A stretch of DNA of 52,593 bases, from the NCBI RefSeq assembly GCF_029242675.1, contig NZ_JAQWTM010000084.1, positions 1 through 52,593 on the forward strand, written 5' to 3'. A model generated the notes under the pieces. That model had not been told where the DNA came from and did not search any database. It was given only the letters and a program-made list of their open reading frames with translations. Below, in pieces: positions 25,853-35,220 of the stretch. This stretch comes from Flavobacterium sp. Its GTDB lineage: Bacteria > Bacteroidota > Bacteroidia > Flavobacteriales > Flavobacteriaceae. The first letter of the stretch is position 1. Every line of letters begins with the position of its first letter. Made by a program: the position numbers and the translations under genes.

Positions 25853-28099
25853 TTACGACTTTGCTAACTTGTCTTTTTTAATAGTTGTAGTCATTGTTTT
25901 TTTAACCACCGGCTTTGCTTGTAAATCATCCAATACATTCAAGGCTTCTTCTACGTAGATATCCTTAGCTAATCCTTCATGCCATCTATCTCTTTTTTCC
26001 TTTAGCACATTATCTTTTGCCATTTGCTCCAATTCATATGGGAGAGAAGTAAATTGTAGTGAATTTTGGTACTGCATTATAGGTTTAAATAATTTTGCAG
26101 TTTCTTCGATAGCCATTTGTTCTTTCTTAAAAGTATTAATATTTAAGCTATAATTACTTTCTTTACTACGGTTATCAATCCATTTTGCGTTTTCTTCAAT
26201 TAATTTGAATTGTGCATTGTTTTGAATTCTGTTCTTACTATTTACAATAGCTTTGTTAAAATTAGCTGTCTTGTCCCAAATGGTATAATCTGCAGCGTCA
26301 ATCTTATCCCATGGCATTGCATTTTCAACATCACGCTCACCCATTTTCAAATAAGCGTAACGATCTGGCATCACAACATCACTGCTTACTCCTTCTAATT
26401 GAGTCGAACCACCATTGATACGGTAGAATTTTTGAGTAGTTGTTTTTAAGGCTCCTAAATCACCTACCTCGCTATTTCGAACAAATTGGTTTAGATCTAT
26501 TACATTTTGCACCGTCCCTTTACCATAAGTTTGTTTACTACCAATAATAATTCCGCGCTTGTAATCTTGAATCGCTGCCGCTAAAATCTCAGAAGCAGAA
26601 GCTGAAAAGCTATTTACCATGATTACCAATGGTCCATCGTATTCAATTTTTTTATCACGATCGTAAAGCACTTCTTTTTTTCTACCTGCAGATTTAATTT
26701 GAACAATGGGACCTTGTTCGATAAAAAGACCCGCAATATCAACCACAGTAGATAGAGACCCTCCACCATCATCACGAACATCTAAAACGATTCCGTCAAC
26801 TTGAGCCTGCTTCAATCTCTCAACCTCCAAAGCAATGTCTTTACCAGCATCCCTACCGTCTTTATTTTCAAAATCGATATAGAACTTTGGTAAGTAAATC
26901 ACACCGTACTTTAAACCATTTCTAGTAACAATACTAGTTTTAGCATAGGTTTCTTCAATCTCAACAATATCCCTAATGATCGAAACAATTTTAATGGTTC
27001 CATCAACTTTTTTAACGGTTAAGCGTACTTCTGAACCTTTAGGACCTTTAATTTTTTTAACTACATCATCTAAACGCATACCAACAACATCAACCGCTTG
27101 AGCATTTCCTTGAGCGACCTTAATAACTACATCTCCTGCTTCAAGTTCTTTGCCTCTCCAAGCTGGACCACCCGATATTAATTCTGATATTTCCGTGAAA
27201 TCATTCTTTTTTTGTAATCGTGCCCCAATACCCTCCAACTTACCGCTAATACTTACATCAAATCTTTCTTTTTCTTCAGGTGCAAAATAATTAGTATGCG
27301 GATCAAAACCAGCTGTAATTGAATTAATAAAAACCGAAAACCAATCATTTCTATTCAAATCATGCATAAATCCAAAATACTCATCTAAGGCTTTTTTTGC
27401 ACTTTCTCGATTTTCCTTTTCTAACTGAGCAAATGTCTTAACTTTATCATTACTAGTAACATCATTTTTTCTACCCAATGCTTTACCTTCAGCTTGACTA
27501 GTAACTGAAATGGTATCGATAGTAGCAACATTCTCTCTTTCCTCTTGTACTTTAATTCGATCGGTCAGGGAGGATAACGTTGATAGCTTAAGTTGCTTTC
27601 TCCATCTGTCTTTCAACTCATTTACTGATTTTACGTATGGAGCTTTCTCAGAATCGGTATTGTAAAACTCGTTGGTATTATAATTGAAAGGAGTACTTAG
27701 TATATTTTGGTAAATAAGTTTGCTTTGCTCCATCCTTTTCATCAATCTTTCAAAAGTAAGATTGAAAAAAGTTAGGTCTTTATTTTTAATCTGATCGTCT
27801 AGTTCTAATTCATATTTGGAAAACTCATCAATATCCGACTGTAAGAAGAACCTCTTGGAAGGATCTAAGGCTTTAATGTAATCCTTGTAAACACCTTTAG
27901 AAAAGTTATCATCTATCGTTGTCGGACTGTAATGTCCCTTTTCAATGACAAATGTTAGCAATTCTAATAGTAATTTATCTTTATCAGGGTCACCCTCATT
28001 CGAGGACTTCATCTTGAAGGCGAATAGTGTTACTGAAAGTAAAACAAGTGCAAGAAGTATTTTATAATTTCTTTTCATATAGTTGATAATAGTATTCAT
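25853..28099 (-). CDS. prc: Carboxy-terminal processing (tail-specific) protease, S41 family
   Basis: 748 residues from ATG 28099 (ATG 28078, MKRNYKILLALVLL, is an alternative). A signal or anchor segment is followed by an N-terminal TSP domain (about 40-215, with ALDPSKRFFLQSDID), a PDZ domain (about 245-330) and the S41 catalytic domain. The Ser/Lys dyad is in FSASASEILAAAIQD (Ser about 501) and GSKQTYGKGTVQN (Lys about 527). A C-terminal domain of about 150 residues follows. It degrades or trims periplasmic proteins from their C-termini. The ORF also opens at TTG 28102, one codon earlier. Confidence 0.93.
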   Translation of the reverse strand: MNTIINYMKRNYKILLALVLLSVTLFAFKMKSSNEGDPDKDKLLLELLTFVIEKGHYSPTTIDDNFSKGVYKDYIKALDPSKRFFLQSDIDEFSKYELELDDQIKNKDLTFFNLTFERLMKRMEQSKLIYQNILSTPFNYNTNEFYNTDSEKAPYVKSVNELKDRWRKQLKLSTLSSLTDRIKVQEERENVATIDTISVTSQAEGKALGRKNDVTSNDKVKTFAQLEKENRESAKKALDEYFGFMHDLNRNDWFSVFINSITAGFDPHTNYFAPEEKERFDVSISGKLEGIGARLQKKNDFTEISELISGGPAWRGKELEAGDVVIKVAQGNAQAVDVVGMRLDDVVKKIKGPKGSEVRLTVKKVDGTIKIVSIIRDIVEIEETYAKTSIVTRNGLKYGVIYLPKFYIDFENKDGRDAGKDIALEVERLKQAQVDGIVLDVRDDGGGSLSTVVDIAGLFIEQGPIVQIKSAGRKKEVLYDRDKKIEYDGPLVIMVNSFSASASEILAAAIQDYKRGIIIGSKQTYGKGTVQNVIDLNQFVRNSEVGDLGALKTTTQKFYRINGGSTQLEGVSSDVVMPDRYAYLKMGERDVENAMPWDKIDAADYTIWDKTANFNKAIVNSKNRIQNNAQFKLIEENAKWIDNRSKESNYSLNINTFKKEQMAIEETAKLFKPIMQYQNSLQFTSLPYELEQMAKDNVLKEKRDRWHEGLAKDIYVEEALNVLDDLQAKPVVKKTMTTTIKKDKLAKS

Positions 28100-28276
28100 C
28101 AAAATTTTTTAAACTAAGTTACGTCAAAAACCATCCCAATTACAGCAGGGCTCGCATAAATTTTTGTTAAAGATAGGAAATTGGTTTTTTTGTTTTGGCA
28201 TTAATCTATCAAGTTAATAAAATTTAGTTCCTTTGTTATAAATTACTACTGTAGTACAGCCTAAAGATAAAAAAAC

Positions 28277-29056
28277 ATGAAAAAAGTAAAACCGCTGATC
28301 TTAATTACAAATGATGACGGAATCACTGCTCCTGGAATTAGAGCACTTATAGCAGTCATGGCAGAAATTGGCGAAGTAGTGGTAGTTGCTCCCGATAAAC
28401 CGCAAAGCGCAATGGGCCACGCCATCACAATAAACAGCACCTTGTACTTGAATAAAACATCTAAGATACATGATAGTATTACTGAATATAGCTGCTCCGG
28501 CACACCTGTTGATTGTGTAAAAATAGCTGTAAATGAGATTCTAGATCGCAAACCTGACTTATGCGTATCTGGTGTGAATCACGGGTCGAACTCGTCGATT
28601 AATGTGATTTATTCTGGCACAATGAGTGCAGCTGTAGAAGCTGGTATAGAAGGAATTCCTGCAATTGGTTTTTCGCTATTGGACTATGATTGGAATGCCG
28701 ACTTTGAATCTATAAAGCCCTTTATTCGCAAAATAACGCTTGAAGTGCTCGAAAACAAACTTCCAAAAGATGTTGTTTTAAACGTTAACTTCCCCAAATT
28801 AAAAACAGCAGACATCAAAGGAATTAAAATATGTCGTCAAGCGAAAGCACTTTGGATGGAAAAATTCGACAAACGACAAACACCCCAAGGAAAAGACTAT
28901 TATTGGCTCGCAGGAGAGTTTGTCAATCAAGACAGCGGCGAGGATACTGACGAATGGGCTCTTGGACAAGGCTATGTTTCAGTAGTTCCCGTTCAGTTTG
29001 ATCTTACGGCTCACCATGCCATGCAACAACTTAATACCTGGAAATGGAATGAATAA
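28277..29056 (+). CDS. surE: 5'/3'-nucleotidase SurE
   Basis: 259 residues. A metal-dependent nucleoside-monophosphate phosphatase. Seen: ILITNDDGITAPGIRAL (8-24) with the NDD metal site, VVVVAPDKPQSAMGHAIT, YSCSGTPVDCVKIAV and LCVSGVNHGSNSSINVIYSGTMSAA (about 94-118), all diagnostic. Complete. The last 8 bases overlap the following small gene, so the two are likely translationally coupled. Confidence 0.96.
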   Translation: MKKVKPLILITNDDGITAPGIRALIAVMAEIGEVVVVAPDKPQSAMGHAITINSTLYLNKTSKIHDSITEYSCSGTPVDCVKIAVNEILDRKPDLCVSGVNHGSNSSINVIYSGTMSAAVEAGIEGIPAIGFSLLDYDWNADFESIKPFIRKITLEVLENKLPKDVVLNVNFPKLKTADIKGIKICRQAKALWMEKFDKRQTPQGKDYYWLAGEFVNQDSGEDTDEWALGQGYVSVVPVQFDLTAHHAMQQLNTWKWNE

Positions 29057-29321
29057 AAAACAATTCGCAGCAGGAGCGGTACTGGGGTTTGTAGGTACTT
29101 TTCTGGGATGTATCCTGTACCTTTCTCTCTTTACGACCTATGAAATAAAAACAGGTTTCGCAATCTTAGAGTCACAAGGAGCTTTGGGCAAATTAATAAC
29201 GTTAGGTTCCGTTATCAACTTACTCCTTTTTGGAGTTCTTTTGAAATTAAACCAAGAAATGATGGCAAGAGGCGTAATTTTGTCTGTTATAGTAATGGCA
29301 ATACTCACCATCTTTATTTAA
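29049..29321 (+). CDS. Small membrane protein coupled to surE
   Basis: 90 residues from ATG 29049 (MNKKQFAAGAVLGFVGTFLG); a longer open frame starts at 28998 inside surE but the overlapping start is preferred because it directly follows the surE end and begins a membrane segment. Three hydrophobic stretches (about 7-27, 47-63 and 70-89). I do not recognise a family. Overlap of 8 bases with surE implies coupled expression; lpxB, 80 bases on, has its own promoter. Confidence 0.65.
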   Translation: MNKKQFAAGAVLGFVGTFLGCILYLSLFTTYEIKTGFAILESQGALGKLITLGSVINLLLFGVLLKLNQEMMARGVILSVIVMAILTIFI

Positions 29322-29334
29322 ACAAAGACTTTTA

Positions 29335-29366
29335 TTTGATTGCTAAAAGTGCAATACTTAATTTTG
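29335..29366 (+). promoter_or_regulatory. Promoter of lpxB
   Basis: TTTG at 29335-29338, 20-base spacer, TAATTTTG at 29359-29366. A full match to the Bacteroidota consensus, 35 bases before the lpxB ATG. Confidence 0.75.
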
Positions 29367-29401
29367 AAATACAATCTCATTAATCCATTTAGAACCTAAA
29401 A

Positions 29402-30517
29402 ATGAAATATTACATAATAGCAGGAGAAGCATCAGGTGATTTACACGGCTCTAATTTGATGAAAGCGTTGTACAAGGAAGATCCGGAAGCAACCATTCGT
29501 TTTTGGGGAGGTGATCTAATGCAGGCAACTGGTGGAACATTAGTAAAGCACTACCGCGAACTTGCCTTTATGGGATTTATTGAAGTTGTTTTTAACCTAA
29601 AAACCATCTTAGGAAATATCAAAGTTTGTAAAAAGGACATCCTAGCTTTTCAACCCGATGTTATTATTTTTATTGATTACCCCGGATTTAATATGCGCAT
29701 CGCTAAATGGGCAAAGGTTTTGGGGATGAAGACGCATTACTATATTTCACCTCAAATTTGGGCATGGAAAGAAAACCGAATTAAGGAAATTAAGCGAGAT
29801 GTGGACAAAATGTATGTCATTTTACCTTTCGAAAAAGATTTTTATGAAGTAAAGCACAACTATCCCGTTTCCTTTGTTGGACATCCGTTGATAGACGCTA
29901 TTCACAACCAACCTCCTATTGACTCAAATGACTTTAGAAACCAAAATGAGTTAGGAGAAAAACCAATTATAGCTTTACTTCCCGGAAGCAGAAAGCAAGA
30001 AATCACTAAAATGCTTTCGATTATGCTAACGGTAGCCGATGACTTTCCTGATTATCAATTTGTAATTGCTGGGGCACCAAGTCAAGATTTTTCATTTTAC
30101 GAAACTTTTATTACCGCAAACAACATCAAGTTCATTTCGAATAAAACCTATGATTTACTAAAGATAGCGACAGCAGCACTTGTTACTTCGGGAACTGCAA
30201 CCTTAGAAACGGCACTATTTAAAGTGCCTGAAGTGGTGTGTTACAAAGGAAGCTGGGCTTCTTATCAAATTGCGAAACGCATCATAACCCTAAAGTACAT
30301 TTCGTTAGTTAATTTAATTATGGATGAGGAGGTTGTAACCGAATTAATTCAAGAAGACTTAAATACTAAAAACATTAAAACAGAGTTAACTAAACTATTA
30401 GAACCGAACTATCGCGAACAATTACTTAAAAAGTACGAGCTCCTAGAAACTAAATTAGGCGGAATTGGTGCCAGCGAAATAACTGCACAATTAATCGTAT
30501 CCGATTTAAGAAACTAA
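29402..30517 (+). CDS. lpxB: Lipid-A-disaccharide synthase
   Basis: 371 residues. GT19 glycosyltransferase joining UDP-diacylglucosamine and lipid X to the lipid-A disaccharide at the inner membrane. Diagnostic: YYIIAGEASGDLHGSNLM (3-20), FIDYPGFNMRIAKWAK, YYISPQIWAWKENRIKEIKR (about 113-132), FVGHPLID, LLPGSRKQEI and TSGTATLETALFKVPEVVCYK. Complete and of normal length. The C40 lipoprotein gene follows after 13 bases. Confidence 0.96.
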   Translation: MKYYIIAGEASGDLHGSNLMKALYKEDPEATIRFWGGDLMQATGGTLVKHYRELAFMGFIEVVFNLKTILGNIKVCKKDILAFQPDVIIFIDYPGFNMRIAKWAKVLGMKTHYYISPQIWAWKENRIKEIKRDVDKMYVILPFEKDFYEVKHNYPVSFVGHPLIDAIHNQPPIDSNDFRNQNELGEKPIIALLPGSRKQEITKMLSIMLTVADDFPDYQFVIAGAPSQDFSFYETFITANNIKFISNKTYDLLKIATAALVTSGTATLETALFKVPEVVCYKGSWASYQIAKRIITLKYISLVNLIMDEEVVTELIQEDLNTKNIKTELTKLLEPNYREQLLKKYELLETKLGGIGASEITAQLIVSDLRN

Positions 30518-30530
30518 CATAAAAACACTT

Positions 30531-31028
30531 TTGAAATCAATTATCTCCCTTCTCCTACTTACCATTTTATTTGCTTCCTGCAAATCATCATCTGTTTTAA
30601 CCAAAAAAACAGACCGCAAGGAAACTAAAGAAAATCAGAAAATAGTAGATAACATAATTGATTCGGCAACAGAAAACTTAGGCGTAAAATATAAAACTGC
30701 AGGCGTAACTAAAAACGGCTATGACTGCTCTGGATTAGTGTTTTCTACTTTTGCCAAATACGACATTGCACTTCCCCGTACTTCAATTGACCAATCCAAA
30801 CAGGGAATTCAGCTTGGCACCAAGTTAGAAGAAGCTAAAAAAGGAGATTTAATTTTCTTTAAAACCAATAGTAGGTCTCAAATCAATCATGTAGGAATCG
30901 TAACAGAGGTAAGAGACGATCAAGTGCTCTTTATTCATACCTCTACTTCTAAAGGAGTCATCATCTCATCGACAAAAGAACCATACTACAAAAGAACTTT
31001 TGTACAAGTCAACAGAATTTTAAACTAA
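30531..31028 (+). CDS. NlpC/P60 (C40) lipoprotein peptidase
   Basis: 165 residues starting at TTG. A lipoprotein signal ends LFASC, so Cys17 is the likely lipid site. The NlpC/P60 domain runs from about 45 to 165 with the catalytic Cys in GYDCSGLVFSTF (about 63-74), His in INHVGIVTEV and a further His in LFIHTSTSKGV. Such enzymes cleave murein peptides (D-Glu/DAP bond). TTG is accepted because an ATG-initiated form would lose the signal peptide. Probably co-transcribed with lpxB. Confidence 0.88.
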   Translation: MKSIISLLLLTILFASCKSSSVLTKKTDRKETKENQKIVDNIIDSATENLGVKYKTAGVTKNGYDCSGLVFSTFAKYDIALPRTSIDQSKQGIQLGTKLEEAKKGDLIFFKTNSRSQINHVGIVTEVRDDQVLFIHTSTSKGVIISSTKEPYYKRTFVQVNRILN

Positions 31029-31067
31029 GAAAAAAGGTTTTTAATAAAAATTCAGTACTTTAGAGTA

Positions 31068-33104
31068 ATGAAAGTACTACAGTTCCCACTAGCAAAGATT
31101 ACTCTAGCCTTTATTTTAGGTATAGTAAGCACTTATTATTGGAACCCAGCTTTAACCTTCCTAATTGTAGGATTAAGTCTGTCGCTACTGCTTTTATCAT
31201 CCTTTTTCATCTCCAAAGTACTTACACCCAACAAATCCTTATTTTTTAGTATTGCGGTATGTTTTGCTGCCTATTTCCTTGGTGGTTTCTCGCTGTTTTT
31301 GAATACTGATTCAAATCAAAAAAGTAATTATCTCCATTTTAGCACTGCCTTCAACAATCTACACGAAATAACAATCGTCATCAGGGAGAAATTAAAAAGC
31401 TCAAAAAATAATGATCGTTATATTGCTTTAATTCAAAATATAGATAAGGAATCGTACACAGGGAAAATAGTGCTGAATATAGCAAAGGACAGTTTGAATA
31501 CGACGCTAAAAACGGGGAGTTACATCAAAGTACAAGAAAAACTGTATAAAAATAGTGCCACTACAAACCCTAATCAATTTGATTACGGTAATTACCTTGA
31601 TAAAAAACAATTGTATGCGCAAGTTTACACTACTTCATCTGGTATTCAAATTGGCACTAAAATCAAAAAGGATCTTTGGTACTACACAGACCAATTACGA
31701 TCGACAATCAAGACGAATTTAGAGAAAAACAATTTTAATTCAAAGGAACTCAATGTAGCCATAGCTTTGCTAATGGGCCAAAAACAGGAAGTTTCGCCAG
31801 ATGTAATGCAAGATTATCAATATGCTGGAGCCATTCACATCTTATCCGTTTCAGGTTTACATGTGGGTTACTTGATGTTGTTTTTAACCTTTCTCTTAAA
31901 ACCTATTCCAAACACTAAAAAAGGAGCGATTACTAAATTAGTAATTCTGATTTTGATTCTGACTGCTTTCGCTATTTTAGCAGGGCTTTCTCCCTCAGTT
32001 TTGCGATCAGTCGTTATGTTTTCCTTTGTTGCTATTGGATACCATTTACGCAGAACGGTAAACATTTATCATACCCTATTAGTATCAGCATTTTTGATTT
32101 TACTATTTCAACCGTATTTTATATTTGATGTTGGTTTTCAACTTAGCTATTTGGCACTGTTTTTTATTGTGTGGTTACAGCCGACAATCGCAAATGCATT
32201 CAAACCTAAAACAAAAATAATTAAAAACTGTTGGACAATTCTTAGTGTTTCTTTCGCGGCTCAACTTGGTACCTTACCACTATCTTTATACTACTTCCAT
32301 CAATTTCCTAGTTTGTTTTTTATAACTAATCTAATAGTCGCACCCTTACTGACTTACATTATGATATTGGGCATCATCGTACTTTTTTTAGCCGCTTTTG
32401 CAATTGCTCATCCTCTTTTAATTAAACCACTGGAATGGGGTATTTATGCCCTTAATTACAGCATTCACTACGTAGCCTCATTTGAGCAATTTTTAATCAA
32501 GGATATCCCATTCAATTATCTCTTATTGATTACATCTTATGCCTCAATAATAGCTTTAATTATGGGGTTGAAAAAACCAACATTTCAAAGGATCGCTGTC
32601 GCTTTTACATTCCTGATCGCTTTTCAATCTATGCTGCTCTATACCAAATGGCAAATTCAAAACGAACAAGAATGGATCGTGCTAAATTCGAAAAAAAATA
32701 GCATTATACTAGAACGGCAGGGAGACCAAGCGGTTGTTTTAACCAATGATAATTTTAAAAAAACGGAGTATAGCAATACAATAATACAATCGTACTTGGT
32801 AGCTAATTTTAGCCAACTCGTAACCAAGAAGAAACTACCAAACCTACTTTATTTCAATAGCACCAAGATTTTAATGATAGATAGCTCCGGCATTTATAAT
32901 GTAAAACTAAAACCAGACGTAGTACTGTTGACCCATTCCCCTAAAATTAACCTAGACAGATTATTATCAGAAATGGAACCCAAGGTCGTGGTAGCGGACA
33001 ACTCTAATTATCTAAATTTACAAAAACAATGGGAACGAACTTGCGCCAAAAGAAAAATCCCTTTCCATGCTACAGCCGAAAAGGGATTCTATAAGTTAAA
33101 TTGA
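31068..33104 (+). CDS. ComEC/Rec2 family DNA-uptake channel protein
   Basis: 678 residues. N-terminal membrane segments (about 8-75), a soluble DUF4131-like domain (about 75-190), then the ComEC competence domain with GQKQEVSPDVMQDYQYAGAI, HILSVSGLHVGYLM and LAGLSPSVLRSVVMFSF (about 235-330) and further membrane segments to about 520. The C-terminal part (about 540-678) should be a metallo-beta-lactamase-like domain but lacks an HxHxDH motif, so it is probably catalytically dead or reduced. ComEC moves single-stranded DNA across the inner membrane in competent bacteria. Stops 2 bases from the convergent thioredoxin gene. Confidence 0.88.
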   Translation: MKVLQFPLAKITLAFILGIVSTYYWNPALTFLIVGLSLSLLLLSSFFISKVLTPNKSLFFSIAVCFAAYFLGGFSLFLNTDSNQKSNYLHFSTAFNNLHEITIVIREKLKSSKNNDRYIALIQNIDKESYTGKIVLNIAKDSLNTTLKTGSYIKVQEKLYKNSATTNPNQFDYGNYLDKKQLYAQVYTTSSGIQIGTKIKKDLWYYTDQLRSTIKTNLEKNNFNSKELNVAIALLMGQKQEVSPDVMQDYQYAGAIHILSVSGLHVGYLMLFLTFLLKPIPNTKKGAITKLVILILILTAFAILAGLSPSVLRSVVMFSFVAIGYHLRRTVNIYHTLLVSAFLILLFQPYFIFDVGFQLSYLALFFIVWLQPTIANAFKPKTKIIKNCWTILSVSFAAQLGTLPLSLYYFHQFPSLFFITNLIVAPLLTYIMILGIIVLFLAAFAIAHPLLIKPLEWGIYALNYSIHYVASFEQFLIKDIPFNYLLLITSYASIIALIMGLKKPTFQRIAVAFTFLIAFQSMLLYTKWQIQNEQEWIVLNSKKNSIILERQGDQAVVLTNDNFKKTEYSNTIIQSYLVANFSQLVTKKKLPNLLYFNSTKILMIDSSGIYNVKLKPDVVLLTHSPKINLDRLLSEMEPKVVVADNSNYLNLQKQWERTCAKRKIPFHATAEKGFYKLN

Positions 33105-33106
33105 TT

Positions 33107-33598
33107 TTATTGCTTGGTATGGATAATACCATCAGTTACTTCTAAAAAAGCGGTAGGTCCACCTGGTACATAACCGGTACTACCTAATCCTTGAAAATTT
33201 ACCTGACCTTCTTTTTGCACTGCTTTAGCGATGTGAATGGTTGGAAAACCTTGCACTCCAAAAGCTTGCATTATTTGAGCATTCTGGTTTTGCATTTCAG
33301 GAGTTTGAAGATTCTTTCTTGGGAAATCTAATTCTACTAAAACAACATTTTCAGCAGCCCACTTTTTAAATTCAGGAGTTTTCAATACTTCCGTTTGAAG
33401 TTTGATACACCAACCGCACCAATCACTACCGGTAAAAAAGAGCAGCAATGGTTTATTTTTGGTGGCGCTTACCACCATAGCCTCCTTAACGTCGGTATAC
33501 CAAATTGAATTACCTTCTTGTTTAGCACTACTTGTACTTTGCGAATGCACCATCAACATATTGCAGAACAAGACGAGAATAAAAAATATTTTTTTCAT
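33107..33598 (-). CDS. Secreted thioredoxin-fold protein
   Basis: 163 residues with a signal peptide (1-19, ending MVHSQ). The thioredoxin-like domain has the active site WCGWC (in GSDWCGWCIKLQ, about 58-69) and a cis-proline loop QGFPTIHI. A DUF255-like thioredoxin_7 fold is likely. It would act on disulfides in the periplasm. 50 bases downstream of the second POT transporter on the same strand, so it may belong to that transcript. Confidence 0.85.
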   Translation of the reverse strand: MKKIFFILVLFCNMLMVHSQSTSSAKQEGNSIWYTDVKEAMVVSATKNKPLLLFFTGSDWCGWCIKLQTEVLKTPEFKKWAAENVVLVELDFPRKNLQTPEMQNQNAQIMQAFGVQGFPTIHIAKAVQKEGQVNFQGLGSTGYVPGGPTAFLEVTDGIIHTKQ

Positions 33599-33648
33599 AA
33601 GTAGTTTAAATTGATCATTTAAGAAACAAAAATGATACCATATCTTTT

Positions 33649-35190
33649 TTAGTTTACGCCGTGCATCAATTTCTTCATCAATGGAGTTAACAGTATCATT
33701 ATAAGCCCAATACCAATTGATACTACGGTAAAAATTAAAAAGAAAGTAGACAAGCTATATTGTGTACTTATCGTTTCAATCATACCACCCATCGAACCAG
33801 CAATTTTGTTACCCATACCAATGAATAAATAATACACTCCAAACATTATTCCAATCCAAGTTGCAGGAACTAGCTTACTCACATAAGATAACCCTACAGG
33901 AGAGATACATAATTCTCCAAGAGTGTGAAACAAATAAGCGGCTATTAACCAAAACATGCTTACACGTACAACAGAATCAGGAGTGATTCCCATACTTCCG
34001 TACGCTAGAAAACCAAAACCTAAACCTAGTAAAGTCATTCCTAGTCCAAACTTCATTGGCCCAGAAAGGTTGTATTTACTCTCCCACCATTTAGAAAAAA
34101 CGGGAGCAAAACAAACAATGAATAGGGAGTTTAAGATACCAAACCAAGTTGCTGGAACTTCAGTACCGGTAGCAGCAAATTCTCTACCTACTTTCCAAAG
34201 GACAATTCCCCAAATAATCACAAAACTAGTCGCTAGAATTATATTACCTGTTGCGTATTTTTTAAATGTTTGCTTAAACAATTTAAACAACACATAGGTG
34301 ATCACTAAAAGTGGAATAATGGTCAACAAGGCATCTGCAATTTTAAATACCGAAGCGCTAGAACCAAACAATTCTCTTTGGGTGTATTTTTCAGCAAAAA
34401 TAGTCATAGACCCACCAGCTTGTTCAAACGCTGCCCAAAAGAACACTGTAAATACCGAGAATATCAAAACAGCAATGATACGATCACGAACTACATTAGG
34501 CGCTGTGTTTTCGGCAGCTGCTTTGGCTTTAGATGCTAACTTAGATTCAGCCGAAGGCTTTAAACCAATTTCTCCAAAAATGTTTTGAGTGAAATAGAAT
34601 TGTAACATTCCAAAGAACATAAAAATCCCAGCTAATCCAAATCCCCAGCTCCAAGAGATTTTCTCACCAATGTAACCACACAACATAATTCCTAAAAACG
34701 CACCTGCATTCACACCCATGTAATAAAGCGAGTAGGCACCATCTTTTTTCTCAGGGTGCTTTTCATAAGCATACGAAATAATAGAAGTCATGTTTGGTTT
34801 GAACAAACCGTTTCCTACCATTAAAAAACCAATACCAATGTATAAAAACAAAGGTGTTTCAACTGCCATTGATGCATGACCTAAAGTCATTGCCAATGCA
34901 CCTAAGATAACTGCCATACGATACCCTAAAAAACGATCCGCTAGTAATCCTCCAATCACAGGAGTAAAATAGACAGCCATAGTGTACGTTCCGTACAATG
35001 CCAATGCATCTTCAATAGTCCATGCCCAACCCCCTTTGGCTAAACTAGAGGTTAGAAAAAGCACCAATAAAGCACGCATTCCGTAATACGAAAAACGCTC
35101 CCACATTTCGGTAAAAAACAATACAAAAAGTCCAGCTGGATGTCCTAAAACATTAGTTTTAAAAAAATCGTCGTTTGTGTTTTGATTCAT
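33649..35190 (-). CDS. Proton-dependent peptide transporter, POT/PTR family (copy 2)
   Basis: 513 residues, about 12-14 membrane segments. The N-terminus carries the POT motif EMWERFSYYGMRALLVL (about 28-44) that couples proton movement. YYMGVNAGAFLGIML is the family PTR2 region, and FWAAFEQAGGSM and HTLGELCISPVGLSYVSKL are further POT hallmarks. Imports di- and tripeptides across the inner membrane. It is paralogous to the gene 30 bases upstream, with which it is probably co-transcribed. Confidence 0.94.
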   Translation of the reverse strand: MNQNTNDDFFKTNVLGHPAGLFVLFFTEMWERFSYYGMRALLVLFLTSSLAKGGWAWTIEDALALYGTYTMAVYFTPVIGGLLADRFLGYRMAVILGALAMTLGHASMAVETPLFLYIGIGFLMVGNGLFKPNMTSIISYAYEKHPEKKDGAYSLYYMGVNAGAFLGIMLCGYIGEKISWSWGFGLAGIFMFFGMLQFYFTQNIFGEIGLKPSAESKLASKAKAAAENTAPNVVRDRIIAVLIFSVFTVFFWAAFEQAGGSMTIFAEKYTQRELFGSSASVFKIADALLTIIPLLVITYVLFKLFKQTFKKYATGNIILATSFVIIWGIVLWKVGREFAATGTEVPATWFGILNSLFIVCFAPVFSKWWESKYNLSGPMKFGLGMTLLGLGFGFLAYGSMGITPDSVVRVSMFWLIAAYLFHTLGELCISPVGLSYVSKLVPATWIGIMFGVYYLFIGMGNKIAGSMGGMIETISTQYSLSTFFLIFTVVSIGIGLIMILLTPLMKKLMHGVN

Positions 35191-35220
35191 TCTATTGTAA
35201 TATATAATTAAATTTATTTT

